The notes under the pieces: generated by a model
Told to the model about the DNA's origin: nothing
Seen by the model: the letters and a program-made list of their open reading frames with translations, nothing else
Databases searched by the model: none
Shown: positions 7,381 through 14,362 of the stretch, piece by piece
How the letters are laid out: every line of letters begins with the position of its first letter
How positions within the stretch are numbered: the stretch's first letter is position 1
Assembly: GCA_036557225.1 (NCBI GenBank)
Contig: DATBHX010000015.1
Coordinates: forward strand, 1-22,906
Direction of reading: 5' to 3'
Source: Angelobacter sp036557225
GTDB taxonomy: Bacteria; Acidobacteriota; Terriglobia; Terriglobales; Acidobacteriaceae
Length of the DNA stretch: 22,906 nt
Program-made: the position numbers and the translations under genes

Positions 7381-8301
7381 ATGGATTTTGATCAGCTAGA
7401 GACCTTTCTTGAGGTCGCCCGGCACACCAGTTTTTCCCGCGCAGCGGAGAAGCGCTTCCGCACGCAGCCTGCCATCTCCTCCCAGATTCGAGCCCTGGAA
7501 GAGGAGGTGGGCGCGCGCCTGTTTGACCGCAGCGGCGGCAAGGTCGCGCTAACGGCCGCGGGCAAGGTCTTTCAGCAGTATGCGGAACAGACGCTGGAAT
7601 CGCGCAAAACCATGCTGGTTACCGTGGCGGAGATGGAGCGTGTGCCGCGCGGGGAGATTGTGGTCGGAGCCAACGAGGGCACCTGCCTGCATATCCTGCC
7701 GGAGGTTTTTGCCGAGTTTAAAAAGCTCTATCCCAACGTCGGCGTGCAGATCAGCCGGCTGGAGCGGGCCAAGATCATGGAATCGATCATCGACAATTCC
7801 GTCGATTTTGGCGTGGTATCGGCGCCGGTGGATGACAAGAGACTCACGGTAGTAACCATCCATCGCGATGAACTGGTGATGATTGCTCCGCCGGGCCATC
7901 CGCTGAGCCAAATGAAGCAGGCCGCCATCGCCGACGTGGTGCGTTTCCCGCTGCTGCTGCCCAAGGTCGGCCGAACCCGTGATGCCCTGGAAAACCTTTT
8001 CCATGACCGCAATTTGAAGCCGAAAATCTCCATGGAACTGGACTCCAGCGAATTGCTCAAGCGCTTTGTGGCGGCCGACGTAGGCGTGGGCTTTATCGCC
8101 CGTTCCAATGTGAGCGAAGACGTAAAAGCCGGTGTGCTGGCGGCAGTTTCTATGGCCGACGCCTCCATCCGTCGCGACCTGGCGCTGGTCTTCCGCAAGG
8201 ACAAGGCGCTGAGCCGGGCCGCGCTGGCTTTTATCGAGATTGCCGTCAAGATCAAGCAGGTCCAGCCATCAGCACTCAGCAGTCAGCAATCAGCCCAGTA
8301 A
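7381..8301 (+). CDS. LysR-family transcriptional regulator (CysB/CynR-like)
   Basis: A 306-residue protein. The winged-helix domain occupies residues 2-63 (MDFDQLETFLEVARH, FSRAAEKRFRTQPAISSQI, LFDRSGGKVALTAAG), followed by a periplasmic-binding-protein-like effector domain from about residue 90 to 290 (EIVVGANEGTCLHILPEV onwards). The frame is open upstream to 7327, but those codons lie in repeat DNA, and MDFDQLETF is the canonical family start. It probably regulates the divergent oxidoreductase gene and itself; the effector is unknown. The last dozen residues (QPSALSSQQSAQ) are encoded by heptad repeat block C, so the native C-terminus appears to have been extended or replaced by the repeat. 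Confidence 0.92.
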   Translation: MDFDQLETFLEVARHTSFSRAAEKRFRTQPAISSQIRALEEEVGARLFDRSGGKVALTAAGKVFQQYAEQTLESRKTMLVTVAEMERVPRGEIVVGANEGTCLHILPEVFAEFKKLYPNVGVQISRLERAKIMESIIDNSVDFGVVSAPVDDKRLTVVTIHRDELVMIAPPGHPLSQMKQAAIADVVRFPLLLPKVGRTRDALENLFHDRNLKPKISMELDSSELLKRFVAADVGVGFIARSNVSEDVKAGVLAAVSMADASIRRDLALVFRKDKALSRAALAFIEIAVKIKQVQPSALSSQQSAQ

Positions 8302-8363
8302 AAATGTTAACGGCATCGCAGAAATGCTAGTTTCCTGACTTTCGATGACAGGTGCTGATGGCT
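8264..8363. repeat. Heptad repeat blocks C and C' at the 3' end of lysR
   Basis: Forward units AGCCATC, AGCACTC, AGCAGTC, AGCAATC and AGCCCAG cover 8264-8298 and overlap the end of the LysR CDS. A short inverted copy lies at 8352-8366. Positions 8264-8275 are perfectly complementary to 8352-8363 (12 bp), enclosing 76 nt. Confidence 0.75.
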
Positions 8364-8370
8364 GATCCCA

Positions 8371-8392
8371 TATGCACCATTTTCAGTGCATA
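8371..8392. promoter_or_regulatory. Dyad TATGCAC-N8-GTGCATA upstream of the arginine decarboxylase
   Basis: Perfect 7-bp arms, 8-nt spacer, centred about 157 bp before the decarboxylase ATG. It could be an operator or a weak hairpin. It is the first of two dyads in a 237-bp leader. Confidence 0.35.
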
Positions 8393-8437
8393 CAGGGAAA
8401 ATTGATGCGCGCACACCGGGCTTTTTTTCGCCTGAAA

Positions 8438-8454
8438 AATTTTCGCGGAAAATT
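8438..8454. promoter_or_regulatory. Dyad AATTTTC-GCG-GAAAATT in the arginine decarboxylase leader
   Basis: Perfect 7-bp arms with a 3-nt centre, about 85 bp upstream of the ATG and flanked by T-runs at 8422-8428 and 8483-8490. It reads as an operator-like site; no known polyamine or arginine riboswitch shape is evident. Confidence 0.35.
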
Positions 8455-8538
8455 CTCTCCGCTCGACTCCCTGCGTGTGTTATTTTTTTTCATTCACTAA
8501 AAAAGCTTTTGGGGAGGCGGACTAAATTGGGATTAGAC

Positions 8539-9084
8539 ATGGTGCCTAAGCGCATCTTCCTGACCAACGGAGTGGGCAAGCACAAGGAAAGACTCACCTC
8601 TTTTGAGCTGGCCTTAAGAGATGCCGGCATCGCGGCACAGAACCTTGTTCGCGTCTCTTCCATTTTCCCTCCTCACTGCAAGCTGATCTCGCGTAAGGAA
8701 GGCGTGAAGTACCTCCATCCAGGCGAAGTGACCTTTGCCGTGGTGGCGGAAAACTCGACGCGCGAGCCTCATCGTCTTACCGCGGCCAGCATCGGCCTGG
8801 CCATGCCCGCCGACCGCAGCACATACGGCTACCTGAGCGAGCACCACTCCTTCGGTGAAGCTGACGATGTTGCCGGCGAATATGCTGAAGAACTCGCAGC
8901 CGAAATGCTCGCCACCACGCTCAACGTAGAGTTCAATCCAGATACTTCCTGGGACGAGAAGAAGGAGATTTATCGCATCTCCAACAAAATCGTTCGCACC
9001 ACCAACATCACCCAGAGCGGCGTTGGTGACAAGCGCGGACTGTGGACCACAGTGATTGCATCGGCGATATTGATCTTCGAATAG
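8539..9084 (+). CDS. pdaD: Pyruvoyl-dependent arginine decarboxylase (PvlArgDC)
   Basis: A 181-residue protein of the PvlArgDC family (archaeal PdaD/chlamydial AaxB type), which decarboxylates L-arginine to agmatine using a self-generated pyruvoyl group. The self-cleavage site is visible as VRVSSIFPP, with S40-S41 the predicted scissile pair, so the proenzyme should split into a small beta and a larger alpha chain. The N-terminal TNGVGKHKERLTSFELAL and the C-terminal ITQSGVGDKRGLWTTV segments are typical of the family. I chose ATG 8539 (MVPKRIF, the family's common start). An in-frame TTG at 8527 has a better-spaced GGGGAGG (8511-8517, 9 nt) and would add four residues. It feeds aguA/aguB encoded 4-6 kb downstream, together forming a full arginine-to-putrescine route. 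Confidence 0.93.
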   Translation: MVPKRIFLTNGVGKHKERLTSFELALRDAGIAAQNLVRVSSIFPPHCKLISRKEGVKYLHPGEVTFAVVAENSTREPHRLTAASIGLAMPADRSTYGYLSEHHSFGEADDVAGEYAEELAAEMLATTLNVEFNPDTSWDEKKEIYRISNKIVRTTNITQSGVGDKRGLWTTVIASAILIFE

Positions 9085-9142
9085 GACGGAAGAAAACCTT
9101 GCACGGCTATTTGGTCGAGCCGCGTTTCGGCTCATCCGTCCT
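9083..9142. terminator. Nested hairpin between convergent genes
   Basis: The outer arms AGGACGGA (9083-9090) and TCCGTCCT (9135-9142) are perfectly complementary and enclose an inner GAGCCG-CGTTT-CGGCTC hairpin (9117-9133). The structure spans the whole gap between the stops of the arginine decarboxylase and the 419-residue gene, and touches both. It has no U-tract; a bidirectional termination or mRNA-end structure is inferred from position. Confidence 0.35.
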
Positions 9143-10391
9143 TGGCTGCCTGCGTTTTTGGGGTTGTGGCGTCTGGCGGGTCAATGAGTTTAAGAAACGC
9201 ATCTTCCTCAGATTCCTTCAGCACCTTCTTTAGAGCAGTAAAGCAGTTGTCCCGTATCTGCCGTTGTGCGCTGAATGACCGCCAGGTATCGCCTTTTTCC
9301 TTTATTCCAAGATATAGCTTGGCTAGTTGGCGGGCGCCGTTCTTCGCTGTTGTCCGTTGTGAACTACCAAGATCGACCGCGTGCTTCCCGCCATCAAAAA
9401 TATCTGCCGTATAAGACATCAACCGGCCCAACATTTCAATTTGCACGGTGGCAAACAGCAGATTCCGGTGGTAGCAGCCGAGCTTTGAGGTGCGTTTGCT
9501 TTGCTCAATGGCCTCTTCTTCCGTTGGGTTGTCGATTGTACGGAAAAGCCCAGGCAGCCATACCGCTCGTCCTCTCCGTTCCGCATACAATGCCGACCCC
9601 GCCCCAGGATTACCTTTCGTCTGCAGCAGGACTTTCTCGAGTTCAGGCACCGTCACAAACTCTCGATCCGATGGCCAATTGGTAAGTATTTCTAACGCTT
9701 TCAATATCTCTCCATCCTTGCGAACATCGGCGGCCGGAGTGGCGCCGGCAGCTTGAATTACGGTGAAAATGCTGAACGGGTCCGGTAGCCCGCCAGGAGA
9801 AATTGCCGCGTCGCCAAGCGCCCGTTTTCGCATGGCCGTAAGTATCGCAATGGCTGCATCGCTAAGAGAAAGCGGCTTCTCTATGCCGGTGAGAGAATAC
9901 TTGCCGTCTTTCGCGATCTCGTATGCTTTCGGAATCAGCTTTTCCAGTGACAGGCCTGGCGCCCAGCGAAAGGTAATGGCCAAGGCTATGCCAACGGGAT
10001 AATAGAGCGCATCAACAAAAATAGTGCCGGCAAACCAGTCTGCTTGGATGCGGATCCCCGGATCGATCCGCAGGGGCACAAGATATTCCCACCCCTGTTT
10101 CCCCGTAACATCGCTGAGCATTCCCTGGACGAGGTACATCATCCAGAATTTCTGCCTCTGCTCACGTTTCCATGGGACTTCAAATTTTGGATCGCCGGGT
10201 AAGCCATTGAGCGCGCGAACGAACATATCGGGATAGGTAAAATTTCTTGTCAGGCCGGCAAAAGGAGATCCAGCAGGAAAGTTTTGTCCCAGAAAATCTG
10301 GAAGTACTTGTGCCCAGACAAACGACAGCCTTGCACTTTGAATCTCCAGCGGAGTGATTTTTGCGGTTGTTTTCCCAGGTTTTTTTGCCAT
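9132..10391 (-). CDS. Unrecognised 419-residue protein
   Basis: I do not recognise this family. The protein has a basic, lysine-rich start (MAKKPGKTTAK), no signal peptide and no clear membrane segment apart from a short hydrophobic stretch near 122-142 (GTIFVDALYYPVGIALAITF). It is rich in aromatic residues in the first half (FVWAQVLPDFLGQNF, YPDMFVRAL, KFWMMYLVQGML). The C-terminal part (about 295-400) looks helical and charged, with YHRNLLFATVQIEMLGRL, and ends in a Pro/Thr/Lys tail. It is likely cytosolic. No Shine-Dalgarno sequence precedes the ATG, but a dyad hairpin lies 35-70 nt upstream. It follows the 498-residue membrane protein gene on the same strand after 167 bp containing a terminator, so the two are neighbours but may not be one transcript. 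Nothing in it suggests a polyamine enzyme. Confidence 0.8.
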   Translation of the reverse strand: MAKKPGKTTAKITPLEIQSARLSFVWAQVLPDFLGQNFPAGSPFAGLTRNFTYPDMFVRALNGLPGDPKFEVPWKREQRQKFWMMYLVQGMLSDVTGKQGWEYLVPLRIDPGIRIQADWFAGTIFVDALYYPVGIALAITFRWAPGLSLEKLIPKAYEIAKDGKYSLTGIEKPLSLSDAAIAILTAMRKRALGDAAISPGGLPDPFSIFTVIQAAGATPAADVRKDGEILKALEILTNWPSDREFVTVPELEKVLLQTKGNPGAGSALYAERRGRAVWLPGLFRTIDNPTEEEAIEQSKRTSKLGCYHRNLLFATVQIEMLGRLMSYTADIFDGGKHAVDLGSSQRTTAKNGARQLAKLYLGIKEKGDTWRSFSAQRQIRDNCFTALKKVLKESEEDAFLKLIDPPDATTPKTQAAKDG

Positions 10392-10424
10392 ACAATAGTT
10401 TCGACTTTTGGATTATTTGTGATT

Positions 10425-10459
10425 TATGAACCTAGGCCTTGAGGTCTATATGGTTCATA
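10425..10459. promoter_or_regulatory. Inverted repeat TATGAACC...GGTTCATA upstream of the 419-residue gene
   Basis: The 8-bp arms are 10425-10432 and 10452-10459. The interior also pairs (TAGGCC with GGTCTA, one G-T pair, TTGA loop, small bulge), giving a stem of about 13-14 pairs. It sits 34-68 nt before the 419-residue gene's ATG, suiting an operator or a leader hairpin. Confidence 0.45.
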
Positions 10460-10514
10460 GGTTGCACACCTGTAAGGGATGGTGAATCCACGGCACAGTC
10501 CAAGCGACTGGCAA

Positions 10515-10546
10515 AATCGGGGCAACCCGTCAGGGATGCCCCGATT
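10515..10546 (-). terminator. Rho-independent terminator after the 498-residue membrane protein
   Basis: AATCGGGGCA (10515-10524) pairs perfectly with TGCCCCGATT (10537-10546). The interior CCC/GGG can extend it across one A-A mismatch to a GTCA loop. Read on the minus strand, the stem is followed by TTTT. It begins 13 bp beyond the stop codon of the 498-residue gene. Confidence 0.65.
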
Positions 10547-10558
10547 ACCTTTAGCTCG

Positions 10559-12055
10559 CTACTCTTCGCGCAAGATAATCTCATCGTTTGCCTGTCCTTC
10601 AAATTTATCCGTTTCCACTTCATGCGGCACGGAATTCAATTGATCACCCTGATCCCAGTGAAAAGACTTGATATTGGATGGTTGTTTGGCTCTCAGCTTC
10701 CGCACTTCGCTTTCGATAGCGTCAATGACGATTGAAACGCTGCCTCCCCGGACAAGCTGGGCCTGGACCCTGGTTCTGAGCGCGGCATCAGCATGATCTT
10801 GCCAGACAAGCACCATTTGCGGCGAGAAGAATGCCTTGGAGCCATATGCGTGCCACATAAGCAGGAAAGCCGGCCGCGCCAGCCCTTTGATATTGCGCCG
10901 GGGAAAGTCCATGGTCTTCTTCTGCTCCGCCAGTTTGTGCAACACCTGTTCCGGGGTGTCTGTAAGCGTAGGATATCTGGCATTCAGCTTGTAGTTCACG
11001 ATCCCCCGCCAGACTAAATAAATCAGGCTTCCCAGCACGATGGATACGGACCAGAGCTCGATCAGATCGAGCAGTCCGTAAAACGAGAAGAAATCGCCAC
11101 GGCGCCAGATGAGTACACCGCTGATGATCATGGATGCCGTAATAGAGAGAAGCCAAAAACCGGAAGACTTTTCGTCCAACGGGAATGCCGCGGCGCTGGC
11201 TGGGCGCAATATCTGCATGCGCCAAAGCGCCAGGAACGAGCTTACGGCGAGAAATCCCGGCAGAAAAAGCAATGAAGGAACGCCCAGGAGCTTGAGTACT
11301 TCTGATTCCCCCAGCACGCCGACGGTCACTTCGCGCGTAACCATAAAGTCGCGCATGCGCCCATCGAGTTCAAGCCGCACCTGAAATAACAGAAGCTGCT
11401 TCCCCGGCCTGACCCGTCCTTTGGTCGTCACTGTGAACGGCACAACCTCAGAGCGCAGCGGCTGGATTTTAATCCCCTTTTTTTCCGACGGATCGATGTT
11501 AATAAAGTCTGGCCCGTTGGGCGTGATGCTGAGCTCGATCGGGCGAACCGTCTTGTTCGTGATGGCAACTTTCAGTTCGCCCTTATCAGTACCGGTCAAT
11601 GACTCCAGTGTGGACTTAACGTCAATGGCGGCAATGTTGTCAAACGATTCAGGTGCGCGCAGCTTGACCGTGACCGATTTGGTCACGATCTGTTCCTGTT
11701 CGCCGGCAGCATGGCTGGTCAGCACAGCCTGTAAGGCTCCAGCGCTGAAACTTGCCGTGCATGTGACATTCACCTCCCAGGAGACGCTCTCATTCGGTTT
11801 CAGGGCCTTGGCTGAGAGCGATTCCGGAGAGGTTTTTGCCGGTACATCGGAAAAGAACCTGACTGACAGGTCAGACGCGCTGGCGGTAGAAGAATTGCGG
11901 GCGATCACCAGCAGATGCGCGCCGTCCTCACAAGAGGTCAGTTCCAGCCCCTGGGGCGCGGTCTCCAATTGCAATCCGGCAGGGCCTTCTGCTGCACACC
12001 ACCAGGGAAGCACCCAGAACAGGAATATCCACAGCCAACGTCGTCTGCAATTCAT
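10559..12055 (-). CDS. Unrecognised membrane protein: periplasmic beta-sandwich domains plus three TM helices
   Basis: A 498-residue protein that I cannot assign to a named family. Residues 1-22 form a Trp-rich signal peptide (WIFLFWVLPWWCAAEG; no proper lipobox). Residues 25-250 read as two beta-sandwich, Ig-like modules of about 100 residues each: 'LLVIARNSSTASASDLSV' and 'ELKVAITNKTVRPIELSI' are the characteristic 'own-strand' openings. Predicted TM helices lie near 258-282, 298-317 and 331-352. The remaining 145 residues are charged and probably cytosolic (VLHKLAEQKKTMDFPRRN, IDAIESEVRKLRAKQPS). The shape suggests a sensor, scaffold or envelope protein. The ATG has only a short AGGT before it. 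It lies 193 bp downstream of the deoxyhypusine-synthase-like gene on the same strand and ends in a good terminator. Confidence 0.82.
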   Translation of the reverse strand: MNCRRRWLWIFLFWVLPWWCAAEGPAGLQLETAPQGLELTSCEDGAHLLVIARNSSTASASDLSVRFFSDVPAKTSPESLSAKALKPNESVSWEVNVTCTASFSAGALQAVLTSHAAGEQEQIVTKSVTVKLRAPESFDNIAAIDVKSTLESLTGTDKGELKVAITNKTVRPIELSITPNGPDFINIDPSEKKGIKIQPLRSEVVPFTVTTKGRVRPGKQLLLFQVRLELDGRMRDFMVTREVTVGVLGESEVLKLLGVPSLLFLPGFLAVSSFLALWRMQILRPASAAAFPLDEKSSGFWLLSITASMIISGVLIWRRGDFFSFYGLLDLIELWSVSIVLGSLIYLVWRGIVNYKLNARYPTLTDTPEQVLHKLAEQKKTMDFPRRNIKGLARPAFLLMWHAYGSKAFFSPQMVLVWQDHADAALRTRVQAQLVRGGSVSIVIDAIESEVRKLRAKQPSNIKSFHWDQGDQLNSVPHEVETDKFEGQANDEIILREE

Positions 12056-12248
12056 GTTTACCTAACTGGCCATATAGCAGCCGGACACGATGCGGCCTGT
12101 GTGGCGCTGGGGGTGGACTATTGGAATAGACGAATCTGCCCGGAAATGCAACAGAAAATTAACATGGGATGGCGGGAGGCTTGTATCTGCAATCCCCAAT
12201 TCTCTTGCCGTTGTGCAATCCCTTGCCCTGTGAGTCCAACTCGGAAAT

Positions 12249-13343
12249 CTAGCGTTTTGCCTTGAGAGACGGCTTTTTGTAGGTCTTACCCACTCTCTCA
12301 AACAAGGCGGCGCACATGATCGGCAGGCCGACCGTGGCATCGACAAAGACCTCGCCAAAGCGGCCGCCTTCATCCGGAGGAACGAACTTGCCCCAGGAAA
12401 TGGCCTCAGAATATGGTGAGCCGGAGAGTCCCCCCCAATAGACCGGCTCCGGGCAGACGCGTACGCCATAGTGATAGCGTTTGAGCGGGACGTCTTCGCC
12501 CGCGCGGCGCACGCGCAACTCACAGTAAGGACCAAACTGCTGCGCCCAGTTTCGCGGCACGCCGCCGCCGATCGTCAGGATGCCCAGCTTCTTTTGTTGC
12601 AACAGTGTCTCAGCAAAATGGTTCAGGTCAAGGAAGGGATCAAACCGCAGCTGCGGCTTGCCTTCGCGTGCCCGCATGCGATTGTTGAGCGCCACGTCCA
12701 GGCCCAGCTCAGAATCGGTAAACGCAGGAACAAAGACCGGAACATTCTTCACGAACGCCGATTTCAGAATGCCCCGCCCTTTCGCGTGATTTTTCAGGTG
12801 CTCGCCGATAGCGCGGTTCAGCTTCCATGAGCACATGGTCTGCTGCGGGTCCCATTTACCCAGGACCTCTTCCATGACCAACTCAACATGGTCAAGGTTC
12901 TGCTCCGGCTCCAGCGTGTCATAGACGCGGTTGTAGCCTGCTTCGTAGAGCTCCACGTCATTCATTTTGGGGTCATAGCGATAATGGTTGCAGCCGGTGG
13001 CTTCAACCAGGCCGTGGGCCATCAGCGCGCCAGTGGAAACCAGCGCATTGACCAGCCCTTTTTCGATCAGATCACAGATGATCAGTCCCTGCTTGGCCAC
13101 GGTCATGGCGCCGGCCAGCGTCATTACGACGAAACAATCCTTGTCGCGGGCCATGGCCTCCAGCACATCCACGGCTTCCCCGAGCTGGCGTCCGGTAAAG
13201 GCAGTATCGGCCATGCCGCGCACCAGATCGCTAACACTCTTGATCTTCGACAAATCGAGCGGAAAGACGGGAGAGAGCTTATCGCTCACCGGATCGTGCA
13301 GCTTGCGATCAATGCCTGAACCTTCCTGATGTTTCTTGGTCAA
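12249..13343 (-). CDS. Deoxyhypusine synthase-like protein (bacterial subfamily; polyamine aminobutyl transferase)
   Basis: A 364-residue protein of the deoxyhypusine synthase fold. Visible landmarks are the NAD-binding loops (TLAGAMTVAKQG, 75-86; VSTGALMAHG, 102-111), GGGVPRNW (259-266) and SEAISWGKF with K319, which matches the lysine that forms the enzyme-aminobutyl imine in eukaryotic DHS. The eukaryotic enzyme moves the butylamine of spermidine to eIF5A. Bacteria lack eIF5A, so this enzyme may make homospermidine or modify another acceptor. The K-H-H segment of human DHS (Lys287-His288) is R264-N265-W266 here, as in other bacterial DHS-like proteins I remember. The start codon is TTG, supported by GAGGTG 5 nt upstream. 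It is divergent from aguBA across 113 bp. Confidence 0.9.
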   Translation of the reverse strand: MTKKHQEGSGIDRKLHDPVSDKLSPVFPLDLSKIKSVSDLVRGMADTAFTGRQLGEAVDVLEAMARDKDCFVVMTLAGAMTVAKQGLIICDLIEKGLVNALVSTGALMAHGLVEATGCNHYRYDPKMNDVELYEAGYNRVYDTLEPEQNLDHVELVMEEVLGKWDPQQTMCSWKLNRAIGEHLKNHAKGRGILKSAFVKNVPVFVPAFTDSELGLDVALNNRMRAREGKPQLRFDPFLDLNHFAETLLQQKKLGILTIGGGVPRNWAQQFGPYCELRVRRAGEDVPLKRYHYGVRVCPEPVYWGGLSGSPYSEAISWGKFVPPDEGGRFGEVFVDATVGLPIMCAALFERVGKTYKKPSLKAKR

Positions 13344-13409
13344 CGCGTCACCTCTGCGATCGAACTTATTCGGCCAAACTTAAAAAAGTAAACGGTGTGC
13401 GGCGCAGAG

Positions 13410-13438
13410 TCAAACCCGATGGCGCGGTTTGATATTCT
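13410..13438. promoter_or_regulatory. Divergent polyamine promoter region with inverted repeat
   Basis: TCAAACC (13410-13416) and GGTTTGA (13426-13432) form a 7-bp inverted repeat with a 9-nt spacer. It abuts TATTCT (13433-13438), a plausible -10 for aguB. The 113-bp region drives two divergent polyamine units, so a shared repressor site is a reasonable inference; no regulator is identified. Confidence 0.4.
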
Positions 13439-13456
13439 TGAAGGGAGAAATTGCGA

Positions 13457-14362
13457 ATGCCTGTTCATGAAAAATTCACAGTCGGCTTGATTCAGATGGC
13501 CTGCTCCCCCGACCCTGACGACAACCTTCGCCGGGCCGCCGAGAAAGTGCGCTCTGCCGCCAAACAGGGCGCCCAGGTTATCTGCCTCCCGGAACTTTTT
13601 CGCACGCAGTATTTCTGCCAGCGCGAAGATGCAGCGTTATTCGATTTGGCCGAGCCCATTCCTGGGCCGACGACCGAGGCTCTCGCCGTGGTCGCCCGCG
13701 AGTGCAACGTGGTTTTGGTGGTTTCAGTCTTTGAGCGCCGCGCGCGCGGCCTTTACCACAACACAGCGGTCGTCCTGAATGCCGATGGAAGCATGAATGG
13801 GCTCTATCGCAAGATGCACATTCCCGACGATCCGCTTTACTACGAAAAGTTCTACTTCACTCCGGGCGATCTCGGCTTCAAGGCATTTGACACCGACTAC
13901 GGCCGCATGGGTGCTCTGGTCTGCTGGGACCAATGGTATCCGGAGGGCGCGCGACTGACCGCATTGCAGGGCGCCAACATCCTCTTCTATCCGACAGCCA
14001 TCGGCTGGCATCCGGATGAGAAAGCTGAGTTCGGCACGACACAGCATGACGCCTGGCGCACGATTCAGCGTGCGCATGCGATTGCCAATGGTGTTTTTGT
14101 CGGAGTGGTCAACCGTGTGGGACATGAGTTCGGCGACATTCGCGGCAATCGCGCTAGCGGCAAAGGCCTGGAATTCTGGGGTGGCTCTTTCCTCGCTGAT
14201 CCCTTCGGACGGATCATCGTTGAGGCTGCGCACGACAAAGAAGAAATTCTGATCGGCGAGTGTGATTTGAAACACTTGGAAAATGTCCGCCGCAACTGGC
14301 CTTTTCTGCGCGACCGCCGCATTGACAGCTATGCCGGCATCACGCACAGGTTTCTGGACTGA
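13457..14362 (+). CDS. aguB: N-carbamoylputrescine amidohydrolase
   Basis: A 301-residue protein of the nitrilase superfamily with the full Glu-Lys-Cys catalytic set: E46 in CLPELFRTQYFC, K119 in YRKMHIPDD and C156 in LVCWDQWYPE. The spacing and the surrounding words (QYFCQRED, PLYYEKFYFTPGD, GWHPDEKAEFG) are those of the plant/bacterial AguB type, which hydrolyses N-carbamoylputrescine to putrescine, CO2 and ammonia. I prefer ATG 13457, which has AGGGAG 9 nt upstream, over the in-frame TTG at 13451, only 3 nt from that site. It is followed by aguA with a 1-nt stop/start overlap (TGATG), so the two are translationally coupled and presumably one operon. Confidence 0.96.
   Translation: MPVHEKFTVGLIQMACSPDPDDNLRRAAEKVRSAAKQGAQVICLPELFRTQYFCQREDAALFDLAEPIPGPTTEALAVVARECNVVLVVSVFERRARGLYHNTAVVLNADGSMNGLYRKMHIPDDPLYYEKFYFTPGDLGFKAFDTDYGRMGALVCWDQWYPEGARLTALQGANILFYPTAIGWHPDEKAEFGTTQHDAWRTIQRAHAIANGVFVGVVNRVGHEFGDIRGNRASGKGLEFWGGSFLADPFGRIIVEAAHDKEEILIGECDLKHLENVRRNWPFLRDRRIDSYAGITHRFLD

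Noticed and set aside
6211..8366. CRISPR-like array
   Set aside because: The units are contiguous 7-mers without spacers and no cas gene is present.
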